Of a stretch of 64,000 nt of DNA, positions 35,783 to 44,374 are shown in pieces. The stretch's first letter is position 1, and every line of letters begins with the position of its first letter. The stretch is taken from positions 1-64,000 of the forward strand of contig CAYZSU010000003.1 of the NCBI GenBank assembly GCA_964480565.1. The letters are read 5' to 3'. Below the pieces are notes generated by a model. That model had not been told where the DNA came from. It did not search any database and worked only from the letters and a program-made list of their open reading frames with translations. The position numbers and the translations under genes were made by a program. This DNA is from CAYZSU01 sp964480565. GTDB lineage: Bacteria > UBA10199 > 2-02-FULL-44-16 > JAAZCA01.

Positions 35783-36193
35783 TTAATGTTTGGATTCACA
35801 ACATCTCTTGTATTTTTTTCCGCTACCACATGGGCAAGGTGCATTGCGACTGATATATTGATGTTTTTGAATATTTTCATCGCTTATGAGTTCTAATTTT
35901 TTCGATGGTTGTTTTTGCGCCACTTTTATCTCTGCAAGCTGAATACATTGTGGGGCGACATTCCAATGCCCGCCATCTTCAGTAATAACTGTGACAGTTT
36001 TTTTATTAAAGCGAGTTAAGGTTCCTGTTTGAATTGTTTTTCCTGCAGGAGAAAATGTGACTTTGTCTCCGATTTTAAATTTGATCATTTCTTTGTGTGC
36101 ATATACCTGTTGCATTAACCGTAATCGGTGTACTATTTTATGGTTTAGCTCGATAAGTTCTGCTTCTGATAAATTTTCTATATTAATTGCCAC
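35783..36193 (-). CDS. SEC-C metal-binding motif protein
   Basis: A 136-residue protein ending in a SEC-C zinc motif, NAPCPCGSGKKYKRCC (as at the SecA C-terminus). The first half contains a beta-rich KOW-like segment (KFKIGDKVTFSPAGKTIQTGTLTRFNKKTVTVITEDG). The start is GTG with AAGGA upstream. SEC-C tails often bind SecB or ribosomes, but many SEC-C proteins have unknown roles. It converges on gspK, with only 19 bases between their stop codons and no terminator visible. Confidence 0.85.
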   Translation of the reverse strand: MAINIENLSEAELIELNHKIVHRLRLMQQVYAHKEMIKFKIGDKVTFSPAGKTIQTGTLTRFNKKTVTVITEDGGHWNVAPQCIQLAEIKVAQKQPSKKLELISDENIQKHQYISRNAPCPCGSGKKYKRCCESKH

Positions 36194-36356
36194 TATAGTA
36201 ATCCTTTTGTTTTTTTAAATAATTTTCCAGAATATTTATTTCATATGAGATTTCAATATGATTTTCTATATGAGACTGTATGTCAAGATGATCTGTTTTG
36301 GGACTGTTCTGTATTCATCATTTACGATTGGGATGCATTATGATAAATGCCAATAA

Positions 36357-37502
36357 ATGAATCAAAAAAAATCCGTATTTTTAGATGAATGGCAGGTGAG
36401 TAAGTCGCCATTTTCCATTCCTATTAGTACTACATGCAATGTGAATTGCGTATTTTGTTCCAATCATAACAATCCCTTTGATGTTCATAATAACCTGTTT
36501 CGAGATATGGATGATATTCGACATAACTTATCATTGCTATCGGAGCATGTGCCGTGGATTAATCTTAGTCAAAGTTTGCCTGGTCGTATTTCAGAGGGGG
36601 AAGCGATTATTCATCCGCGTTTTTTTGATATTTTAGATCTCATTCGTGAGATGAAGGGCAATGATGTGGAGATTGTTATTTCCACTAATGGGTCTACCTT
36701 AACAGAGGATATGGTGCAGCGATTGAGCAAGTATGCACCGTTTACAATTAAAACTCTGTCGCTCAATTCTGCTAATTCAAAGCATTGGCAATCGCTGCAT
36801 CGACGTGGGGATGATGCGGCAAAACGAGCTATTTACGCGCCTCAATTACTCGATCACTATAAATTACCGTATTGGGCATCTATTGTATGTATGCCCAAGC
36901 TTACGGGATGGAATGATATAGAATCCACAATTGCCTATTTATTGCCATATAATCCACAGGGTATTGCTTTGTTCTATTATGGCTGGAGTGATCAAACGCC
37001 GGAAGAATGGGGTAAGTTGCAGCATTATCCTATTGAGGAATTGTTTGAATTTGCCGCATCATTGCGAAAAAAATACTGCATTCAATTATCAGTAAGTCCG
37101 GATCCTCATGCGGATTTGGATTTACCAAAAGGTGTGATGACAATTTTAAATAAAACCATGCACTATCAAAGGAAAAATGTGCTCTGGCTAAGCTCCATGC
37201 TATGTTATCAATTTATTGCACAAAAAATTACACAATATAGTCAGCATACCTGGAATAATCATTGGGTGGTGGGCACAAAAAGTCATACCTATGGGGGAAA
37301 TACATGCGTATGCGGATTATTGACTGTCACGGACTATATGCATGTGGCACGGCAATTTATCGCACAACAGCCGGATGTGGATTTAATTTTATTGCCAAGT
37401 ATTAGCTTTGATACTCAGGGATATGATTTACTGCATCAGCATTATAGCGATATACAGGATGCCTTGGGTGTTCAGGTGGTCATTGAGAGCTTTAGCGGGT
37501 AA
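36357..37502 (+). CDS. Radical SAM protein with DUF512-like C-terminus
   Basis: A 381-residue iron-sulfur enzyme. The radical SAM motif CNVNCVFC (CX3CX2C, about residues 27-34) is followed by a TIM-barrel with a GEAIIHPRFFDIL turn and IVISTNGSTLT. The C-terminal part (from about residue 300) resembles DUF512: WVVGTKSHTYGGNTCVCGLLTVTDYMHV and DLILLPSISFDTQG. DUF512 radical SAM proteins of unknown function normally carry an N-terminal PDZ-like part, missing here. The gene stands alone, 160 bases from the divergent SEC-C gene. Substrate unknown. Confidence 0.8.
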   Translation: MNQKKSVFLDEWQVSKSPFSIPISTTCNVNCVFCSNHNNPFDVHNNLFRDMDDIRHNLSLLSEHVPWINLSQSLPGRISEGEAIIHPRFFDILDLIREMKGNDVEIVISTNGSTLTEDMVQRLSKYAPFTIKTLSLNSANSKHWQSLHRRGDDAAKRAIYAPQLLDHYKLPYWASIVCMPKLTGWNDIESTIAYLLPYNPQGIALFYYGWSDQTPEEWGKLQHYPIEELFEFAASLRKKYCIQLSVSPDPHADLDLPKGVMTILNKTMHYQRKNVLWLSSMLCYQFIAQKITQYSQHTWNNHWVVGTKSHTYGGNTCVCGLLTVTDYMHVARQFIAQQPDVDLILLPSISFDTQGYDLLHQHYSDIQDALGVQVVIESFSG

Positions 37503-37697
37503 AAAAATGTGGTGAAATTATGTGAATTTTGTATATAAAATTCATTTTCAGTGTTTTTTTAAAAATCCAGTTATAAAATCTAAATATAAATTCAATAGTT
37601 AGCTCTATAATGTATATGTATGATGATGGTTTATTCGGTTACGTCGAATAATTGATAAATATCGCAACTTTACGTCATATAAAACCGATAATAAGAT

Positions 37698-38252
37698 ATG
37701 GCTCATAAAACGGATTATTACCATATATTAGGTGTATCTCCAAATGCCAATCAATCAGAAATTAAAAAGGCTTACCGGGATCGTATGTCTCAGGAACGGC
37801 TGCATCCAGACCTGGGTGGGAATGATGAGATGGCGAAGCAATTGGGAGAGGCATATGCGATATTATTGAATCCTTGTATGAGACAAGAGTACGATGCTAA
37901 ATATCGAGAAATGCAAAAAAAGATATTTGAAAAGAGTGTTCAGTCATCTTGTTGTCGGCAAAAAGTACGATTGCAGTATGGAAAAACAACAAATGTGCAT
38001 TATTTATTAAATGATGAATGTCATCAAATGAAAATTTTAGATATGTCAGATGCAGGTGCTCGATTTGTAACAGCGAATAAATTGGATAAAAATCAGATTG
38101 TTCATATTAGGACAGATGATTTTAATGCGATTGCGCGTATTGTCTGGATAAAAGAAATAAAAAATTGGTTTGAAAGTGAATTTGAAGTTGGCATTATCTT
38201 TGATAAATTTAATCCAAATGATAAAGGGGTTTTACTGAAGTGTTCTGCCTGA
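37698..38252 (+). CDS. J-domain/PilZ fusion protein
   Basis: A 184-residue soluble protein with two regulatory domains. Residues 5-66 form a J domain (DYYHILGVSPNANQSEIKKAYR, HPD at 36-38), which recruits and stimulates DnaK. Residues about 85-180 look like a PilZ c-di-GMP receptor: RxxxR at Arg87-Arg91, then DMSDAG (D-x-S-x-x-G, residues 115-120) at the proper distance, and a closing FEVGIIF strand. All predicted c-di-GMP contact residues are present. It could link c-di-GMP levels to chaperone-assisted remodelling of a motility or secretion machine; that is inference. Single gene followed by a strong terminator. Confidence 0.85.
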   Translation: MAHKTDYYHILGVSPNANQSEIKKAYRDRMSQERLHPDLGGNDEMAKQLGEAYAILLNPCMRQEYDAKYREMQKKIFEKSVQSSCCRQKVRLQYGKTTNVHYLLNDECHQMKILDMSDAGARFVTANKLDKNQIVHIRTDDFNAIARIVWIKEIKNWFESEFEVGIIFDKFNPNDKGVLLKCSA

Positions 38253-38300
38253 TGAGCCTTTAGCAGATTATGGGTGTGCCCATTTCTGCTGAATTGAAAT

Positions 38301-38333
38301 AAAAAAAACCTGGCATTTGCCAGGTTTTTTTTA
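38301..38333. terminator. Bidirectional intrinsic terminator
   Basis: Perfect hairpin AAACCTGGCA-TT-TGCCAGGTTT flanked by A and T runs on both sides, between the convergent J/PilZ and HU genes; serves both strands. Confidence 0.92.
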
Positions 38334-38350
38334 TTAAATGAATTCCAAAA

Positions 38351-38626
38351 TTATTTGGATGCCCATTCGCGTAATTGCTTGCCAGCTTTGAAGCCAGGTA
38401 CTTTACGTGCTTTAATTTTGATTTCAGCGCCAGTCTGTGGGTTACGGCCTTTGCGGCTTTTACGACGTTTTACATAAAATGTGCCGAAATTAGTCAATGT
38501 GATTTTGTCATTCTTACGTAGACATTTTCCAATGTTGTTTGTGACGGAGTTGAGCAATTTTTCGGCTAGTGCTTTGGATACATCACAATCATTCGCGATA
38601 TAAGTGATGAGTTCAGCTTTTGTCAT
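38351..38626 (-). CDS. hup: HU family nucleoid protein
   Basis: A 91-residue histone-like DNA-bending protein. MTKAELITYIAND starts the helical body, and the DNA-binding arms carry KITLTNFGTFYVKRRKSRKGRNPQTGAEIKI, ending with ARKVPGFKAGKQLRE; the proline between the arm strands (RNPQTG) is present. Length is standard. GGGAGGAA lies just upstream of the ATG. It is either HU or an IHF-like relative; the lack of an IHF-specific neighbour favours HU. Single-gene unit. Confidence 0.93.
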   Translation of the reverse strand: MTKAELITYIANDCDVSKALAEKLLNSVTNNIGKCLRKNDKITLTNFGTFYVKRRKSRKGRNPQTGAEIKIKARKVPGFKAGKQLREWASK

Positions 38627-39057
38627 ATTTCCTCCCTTGTTTTATTATGACAGTTAAAAATCCCTATTACGCCTTCTTAATACTGAATTTACGTGAGCTA
38701 GCAATCGATGTCAAATAAAAAACGCGGATAAGCTTATTTTTAAACGCTTTGCTGGATATGGATTTTATTCATATGGTTGGACTCTCAGGCGTTGTTTTTT
38801 TTAATGGCAGTCCCATAATTGTCAAGAGGGTCAGTCATTTTCTATGCTGGGATTGTTGATAAATAGAAAATTTTAAACAATTTCACATTGTAGTATTTAA
38901 GTTATGATTGACTTTTATTTATAGCAAAGGCACTCTCTTTCTTCTCTTGCTGGAAATTGGTTTTCTAAAAAAATACCTATTTGATTCCAAGAGTTACCCT
39001 AAAAACAATCACTTTAATAAAAGTGTTTTTTTCAACAGTACTGAATAATAGATGTGT
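38627..39057. other. Non-coding region upstream of gyrA and hup
   Basis: About 430 AT-rich bases between divergent hup and gyrA. It must hold both promoters: on the minus strand TTGCTA-16-TATTAA about 55 bases upstream of hup is a fair candidate; for gyrA I see no convincing box. Around 38790-38815 a degenerate copy of the family A repeat end (GGCAGTCCCATAAT) is visible. No gene seen. Confidence 0.5.
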
Positions 39058-39066
39058 GGAGGCATT

Positions 39067-41508
39067 ATGAATCAAGCTGCAGAAATTGTTGCTGTGAATA
39101 TTGAAGATGAAATGAAGAGTTCCTATCTGGATTATTCCATGAGCGTCATTATTGGCCGTGCAATTCCAGATGTAAGAGATGGCTTAAAACCCGTTCATCG
39201 CCGTATTTTATATGCGATGCTGCGCGAAGGATTGCTTGCGAATAAACGATTTTCAAAGTGTGCAGGTGTGGTGGGTGAAGTTTTAAAAAAATATCACCCG
39301 CATGGGGATTCGGCTGTATATGATACTTTGGTGCGCTTGGCTCAGGAATGGAATTTGCGGTATCCGCTCATTAATGGTCAAGGAAATTTTGGATCGATTG
39401 ATGGTGATAGTGCTGCGGCTTATCGATATACAGAAGCAAAATTACATGCGATTGCAGAAGATTTGCTTGCAGATATTGACAAGGAAACCGTTGATTTTTC
39501 ACCTAACTTTGATGATACAACTCTTGAACCGTCTGTATTGCCATCGCGTATTCCTAATTTATTGATTAATGGATCGGATGGTATTGCCGTGGGTATGGCC
39601 ACAAAAATTCCACCGCATAATTTGGGTGAAATACTGGAAGGATGTCTTAAATTAATCGATGCGCCAGACACCACGGTAGATGAGTTAATTGAAATTATTC
39701 CAGGCCCAGACTTTCCAACCGGTGCATTTATATATGGGAAAGAAGGCATTAAGGATGCCTATTCTACGGGGCGAGGTGGTATTAAATTACGTGCGAAAGC
39801 AGTGATTGAGCCTATGGCTAGAGGTGATCGAGAAAGTATTGTGGTGACTGAAATTCCATATCAGGTCAATAAGGCACGGCTGATTGAACGTATTGCTGAC
39901 TTGGTTAAAGATGGAAAAATAGAAGGAATTTCCGATATTCGCGATGAGTCAGATCGTGATGGTATGCGTATTGTTATGGAATTAAAACGCAATGTAGTGG
40001 CAGGTGTTGTATTAAACCAGCTTTACAAACATACTGCGATGCAAAATAGTTATGGAATTATTTTGTTGGCTATTGTGGGCGGACAGCCAAAAGTTATTAA
40101 TTTAAAAGAAGCCTTAAACTTATTTATCGATCATCGCAAAGATGTTGTGACTCGTCGTACAACTTTTGAACTTCGAAAAGCCAAAGCACGCGCACATATT
40201 TTAGAGGGTTTGAAAATTGCTGTTGAAAATATCGACGCTGTGATTGCATTGATTAAACAATCAAAAGAGCCTGCCCAAGCGAAAGCCAGTTTAATTAAGA
40301 AGTTTAAGCTCAGTGATATTCAGGCACAGGCTATTTTAGACTTACGCTTACATCGATTGACAGGTCTTGAACGAAATAAAATTATTGAGGAGTATCAAAC
40401 TATTTTGGCATTGATTCAAAGCTTAGAAGATATTTTAGCAAGTGATATGAAAATATTTAATATCATCAAAGAAGAAATTTATGAGATTAAAGAAAAATAT
40501 GCGGATAAACGCCGGACAGAATTAAAGCTGCGCACCAAAGAATTGGCAGTGGAGGATTTAATTCAAGAAGAAGAAATGATTGTTACCATGTCGCACCGTG
40601 GGTTTATTAAACGAAATCCGATTAGTATTTATAGGGCGCAGCGACGAGGTGGTCGTGGAAAACAAGGAACATCGCTTCGTGACGAGGATTTTGTTGTTAA
40701 TTTATTCGTGGCATCTACCCATGATTATGTGCTCGTATTTACAGGGTCTGGCAAGTTGTATTGGTTAAAAGTGCATGAAATTCCACAGGTGGGACGTACT
40801 GCAAAAGGACAATCCATTACGAATTTAATTAATATTACAACCAAAGATACAATTGCTGCAATTTTGCCTGTGCGTGAATTTTCTAAAGGATCTTATATAG
40901 TGATGACCACGCAAAACGGTGTTATTAAAAAAACGGATATTATGGTATTTTCTAAGCCACGGGCGGGCGGTATTATTGCGACGTCTATTGATACGGATGA
41001 TAAGTTGATTTCCGTTAAATTAACCGATGGACAGCAGGAGATATTTTTGACTACACGCAATGGTCAAGCGATTCGATTTAATGAATCTGATATTCGCTCG
41101 ATGGGGCGTACAGCACGCGGTGTTCGTGCGATTACATTGAAAAATAATGACCGTGTCGTTGGCATGGAAGCTATATCCGGCGATGCGTCTATTCTAACTG
41201 TGACAGAAAAAGGTTATGGCAAACGTAGTCCTGTTGCGGGTTATCGCAGCCAATCCAGAGGTGGTTCAGGTCTTATTACAATAAAAGTTTCTGACCGAAA
41301 TGGTCCTGTTGTCAATGGTCTTCAGGTAACGGATCAGGATGATATTATGATTGTGACGGATCAGGGTAAAGTGATTCGTTCAAGTGCAAAAGGGGTATCA
41401 ACGATCGGTCGCAATACACAAGGTGTGCGATTAATTACGCTTGGTAATTCAGAGCGCGTTGCTAGTGTTGCCAAACTCGCAGAAAATGATACTGACGATG
41501 TTAAATAG
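39067..41508 (+). CDS. gyrA: DNA gyrase subunit A
   Basis: The breakage-reunion subunit of DNA gyrase, 813 residues, working with GyrB to introduce negative supercoils. The catalytic tyrosine is Tyr121 (AAAYRYTEAK). The quinolone-resistance region reads YHPHGDSAVYD with Ser82 and Asp86, the usual susceptible residues. The GyrA box QRRGGRG, which distinguishes gyrase from topoisomerase IV, is present, followed by the six-bladed C-terminal wrapping domain. The ATG at 39067 is preceded by GGAGG; the frame opens at 39052. A TPR protein overlaps its 3' end. Confidence 0.97.
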   Translation: MNQAAEIVAVNIEDEMKSSYLDYSMSVIIGRAIPDVRDGLKPVHRRILYAMLREGLLANKRFSKCAGVVGEVLKKYHPHGDSAVYDTLVRLAQEWNLRYPLINGQGNFGSIDGDSAAAYRYTEAKLHAIAEDLLADIDKETVDFSPNFDDTTLEPSVLPSRIPNLLINGSDGIAVGMATKIPPHNLGEILEGCLKLIDAPDTTVDELIEIIPGPDFPTGAFIYGKEGIKDAYSTGRGGIKLRAKAVIEPMARGDRESIVVTEIPYQVNKARLIERIADLVKDGKIEGISDIRDESDRDGMRIVMELKRNVVAGVVLNQLYKHTAMQNSYGIILLAIVGGQPKVINLKEALNLFIDHRKDVVTRRTTFELRKAKARAHILEGLKIAVENIDAVIALIKQSKEPAQAKASLIKKFKLSDIQAQAILDLRLHRLTGLERNKIIEEYQTILALIQSLEDILASDMKIFNIIKEEIYEIKEKYADKRRTELKLRTKELAVEDLIQEEEMIVTMSHRGFIKRNPISIYRAQRRGGRGKQGTSLRDEDFVVNLFVASTHDYVLVFTGSGKLYWLKVHEIPQVGRTAKGQSITNLINITTKDTIAAILPVREFSKGSYIVMTTQNGVIKKTDIMVFSKPRAGGIIATSIDTDDKLISVKLTDGQQEIFLTTRNGQAIRFNESDIRSMGRTARGVRAITLKNNDRVVGMEAISGDASILTVTEKGYGKRSPVAGYRSQSRGGSGLITIKVSDRNGPVVNGLQVTDQDDIMIVTDQGKVIRSSAKGVSTIGRNTQGVRLITLGNSERVASVAKLAENDTDDVK

Positions 41509-42301
41509 GTTATATCTATTATATTGTATTGGAATTTTATTTTTTTTTATTGGAGGGATGTCCTGTTTGAGTAGTTTTGATGATGTATACTCGCGTGCTC
41601 AGTCGCTTGAAGGTGAGGGTAAGTATGCGGCATCTTTGAAGCAATATCAGAAATTAATGACAACATATCCCGCGCATAAAAAATTACCAGGGGTTGAGTA
41701 CCGCATTGCTGTACTTAGTGAACAGTTAATGAATGATGATCAATATGCCATATTATCCCATCAACGCATAATCGATAAATACCCATTAACACGTGCCAGT
41801 ATTTTATCAAGGGAGCGCCTGGTAGAATATGCGGTGCAGTATAAGCAATGGGATAAAGCAGCTACGATACTTCAGAATTTAATGCATTTGGATGTGAAAA
41901 ATGTCAGATATAAAGCCAAACAAGCGCAATTATATTGCTATGAAGGCAAGTTTGACCAATGTAGTTTAGAATTCATGGCATTGCTTGCCAATAAGGAACT
42001 CTCTGTTCGCATGAATGAATGGCTGCATTTTCATTATGCATTGGCTGTTTTTTATAGCCAAAAAGAGCAGTTGCCATTGATTATTTCTACATTTAAAGAG
42101 TTTAATGATAAATTTCCATCTTCCACTTACCGCCTGGAAACGATGTTTTTTCTGGCATTGTGTTACGAGAATATGGGGCAGTTGGGAAAATCTAAACAAA
42201 TTTTAGAAGATATTCAGACTGAGTACCCGAACCCAGATATGATTCAAAAACGACTGGATATTATTTCTCATTATGATCGGTATATGCAGAAGAGAAAATG
42301 A
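41498..42301 (+). CDS. Membrane-anchored TPR protein
   Basis: About 267 residues with an N-terminal hydrophobic segment (LYLLYCIGILFFFIGG) ending GMSC, which might be a poor lipobox. The rest is tetratricopeptide-type helical hairpins: VYSRAQSLEGEGKYAASLKQYQKLM, QWDKAATILQNLM, YRLETMFFLALCYENMGQLGKSKQILEDI. It resembles BamD/YbgF-type periplasmic scaffolds, but I cannot assign it to either. The ATG at 41498 overlaps the end of gyrA by 11 bases; 41486 is an equally possible start. No ribosome binding site is visible, so it is probably coupled to gyrA. Confidence 0.65.
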   Translation: MLNRLYLLYCIGILFFFIGGMSCLSSFDDVYSRAQSLEGEGKYAASLKQYQKLMTTYPAHKKLPGVEYRIAVLSEQLMNDDQYAILSHQRIIDKYPLTRASILSRERLVEYAVQYKQWDKAATILQNLMHLDVKNVRYKAKQAQLYCYEGKFDQCSLEFMALLANKELSVRMNEWLHFHYALAVFYSQKEQLPLIISTFKEFNDKFPSSTYRLETMFFLALCYENMGQLGKSKQILEDIQTEYPNPDMIQKRLDIISHYDRYMQKRK

Positions 42302-42474
42302 TGATCCAATTGAAAAAACGAGTATGTTGAACGATAAATATCTCGGGTATTTTTTAGATAATCCTAAAAATGAAATTTCTTTACACCGTGACAGATGACG
42401 TATATATGACGTTTCAATGAAATTATAATAATTCCTATTAAGAACGAACGGGTAAAAATAAAGGAGATTAAGCT

Positions 42475-42909
42475 ATGGCAATCGAACAAACATTTGGTAT
42501 TATTAAACCAGATTCCTTAGAAAAGGGAGTTGTTGGGGATATTGTTAAATGTATTGATGAAGCAAATTTAAAAATTGTAGGCATGAAAATGATGCATATG
42601 GATGCGGAAAAAGCACAAGGATTTTATGCAGTGCATAAGGAAAAGCCTTTTTTCGACAGCTTAATTGCATTTATGACATCCGGTCCTTGTGTGGTCATGG
42701 CTTTGGAAGGAAATGAAGCCATTGTAACCTGGCGTAAAACAATGGGTGCGACCAATCCTGAGGAAGCAGAAGAAGGTACAATTCGTCGTGATTTTGGTAC
42801 TAATATTGAGCGCAATGCAGTGCATGGATCTGATGCTCCTGAAACTGCAAAAGTAGAATTGGCTTATTTTTTTGAAAATCATGAAATCGTTCAATATGAA
42901 TGGATATGA
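42475..42909 (+). CDS. ndk: Nucleoside diphosphate kinase
   Basis: A 144-residue kinase that transfers the gamma phosphate of ATP to other nucleoside diphosphates through a phosphohistidine. The active-site His117 lies in NAVHGSDA, and the opening TFGIIKPDS is the standard first strand. Length and sequence are typical of the family. AAAGGAGA lies at good distance before the ATG. It stands between the gyrA-TPR pair and glyS, with no terminator to the latter seen. Confidence 0.97.
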   Translation: MAIEQTFGIIKPDSLEKGVVGDIVKCIDEANLKIVGMKMMHMDAEKAQGFYAVHKEKPFFDSLIAFMTSGPCVVMALEGNEAIVTWRKTMGATNPEEAEEGTIRRDFGTNIERNAVHGSDAPETAKVELAYFFENHEIVQYEWI

Positions 42910-43021
42910 TTTATAGATACTAAGTGTGATGATAGTTAAGACTCTGCATGTCTGCGGGGTCTTTCAATAATATCACTGCTAATAGTTTGAATATAAATTC
43001 GTATGTGTGGAAGAGGTTTTT

Positions 43022-44314
43022 ATGGTTCAAATGGATACATTGGTATCGCTATGTAAACGCCGAGGCATTATATTTCAATCCAGTGAGATATATGGCGGTA
43101 TTAATGGGTTTTGGGATTTTGGCCCTGTGGGTGTGGAGCTTAAACGCCGCATCAAGGAATCCTGGTGGCGATATATGGTGACATCGCGCGATAATGTCGT
43201 TGGAGTGGATACATCGATTATCTGTCATCCGCGTGTATGGGAAGCCTCAGGACATGTGAATAGCTTTAGCGATCCTATGGTGGATTGTAAATCATGTAAA
43301 AAACGTTTTCGTGCGGATGAGCCGGATTTACAACAAGGAGTTTGCCCCGCATGTAGTGGTGAGTTAACAGATCCAAAAGAATTTAACCTCATGTTTCATA
43401 CTCAGGTGGGCGCGCGCAGTGACTCTGCATCCACCGCTTATTTGCGACCAGAAACATGTCAGCCAATTTTTGTACAATTCAAACAAATACAAGTGGCTAG
43501 TCGAAAAAAAGTCCCTTTTGGTATTGCTCAAATTGGAAAAGCCTTTCGTAATGAAATTACACCGCGTAATTTTATCTTTAGATCGCGTGAATTCGAGCAG
43601 ATGGAGATGGAGTTTTTTACGCATGCAGATGAGTCGGAAAAATGGTTTGAGTTTTGGGTGAATGAACGATTTAGCTGGTTTTCATCCATTGGTATAAATG
43701 AATCACGTCTTCGAAGACGACCACATGATGCAAATGAACTGGCTCATTATGCAAAGGGATGCACGGATGTCGAGTATGAAATGCCATTTGGCTGGTCTGA
43801 GATGGAAGGTATTGCCAATCGATCAAACTATGATTTGCAGCAACATATGGATGCATCGGGTAAGGATATGATGTTCTTTGATGATGCGCGCAAAGAAAAA
43901 TATCTGCCCTATGTAATTGAGACATCAATTGGTGTGGATCGTACAGCACTTGCTATACTTTGCGATGCGTATCGAGAAGAAACAGTCAATGATGGCAAGC
44001 GTGTTGTGCTAGGCCTTCACCCCAGCATTGCACCGATTCAAGTGGCGATGCTTCCTTTGTCAAATAAACTGAAAGATGCGGCCAAAAATATAGAAAAAGA
44101 ATTGCGCAAAGAATTTGTTAGCGAATATGACGATGCGGGATCTATTGGTAAGCGTTATCGCCGTCATGATGAAATTGGCACTCCCTTTTGTGTGACATTT
44201 GATTTTGATAGTTTAGATGATAATGCTGTAACAATACGCCATCGCGATACTATGGCACAGGAACGCATAGCGATGTCACAGCTTGCTGACTATTTACGAA
44301 AAAAATTAGTATAA
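43022..44314 (+). CDS. glyS: Glycyl-tRNA synthetase, homodimeric type
   Basis: Class II aminoacyl-tRNA synthetase of 430 residues charging tRNA-Gly. It is the single-chain alpha2 form, not the alpha/beta form common in many proteobacteria. Visible landmarks are IYGGINGFWDFGPVG at the N-terminus, a CxxC pair (CKSCKKRF ... CPACSGEL), motif 2 around FRNEITPRNFIFRSREFEQMEMEFF, motif 3 in VIETSIGVDRTALAIL, and a C-terminal anticodon-binding domain (IAPIQVAMLPLSNK). The start at 43022 has GAAGAGG upstream; the frame opens at 43007. Confidence 0.95.
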   Translation: MVQMDTLVSLCKRRGIIFQSSEIYGGINGFWDFGPVGVELKRRIKESWWRYMVTSRDNVVGVDTSIICHPRVWEASGHVNSFSDPMVDCKSCKKRFRADEPDLQQGVCPACSGELTDPKEFNLMFHTQVGARSDSASTAYLRPETCQPIFVQFKQIQVASRKKVPFGIAQIGKAFRNEITPRNFIFRSREFEQMEMEFFTHADESEKWFEFWVNERFSWFSSIGINESRLRRRPHDANELAHYAKGCTDVEYEMPFGWSEMEGIANRSNYDLQQHMDASGKDMMFFDDARKEKYLPYVIETSIGVDRTALAILCDAYREETVNDGKRVVLGLHPSIAPIQVAMLPLSNKLKDAAKNIEKELRKEFVSEYDDAGSIGKRYRRHDEIGTPFCVTFDFDSLDDNAVTIRHRDTMAQERIAMSQLADYLRKKLV

Positions 44315-44374
44315 TTGTATGTCAATTCACTATATAACAACTGAAAGAAAAACATAATCAGGAAGGAGATTCAA

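Noticed and set aside
39052..39066. Upstream gyrA start
   Set aside because: GGAGG lies just before ATG 39067, and the extra five residues are not part of the family.
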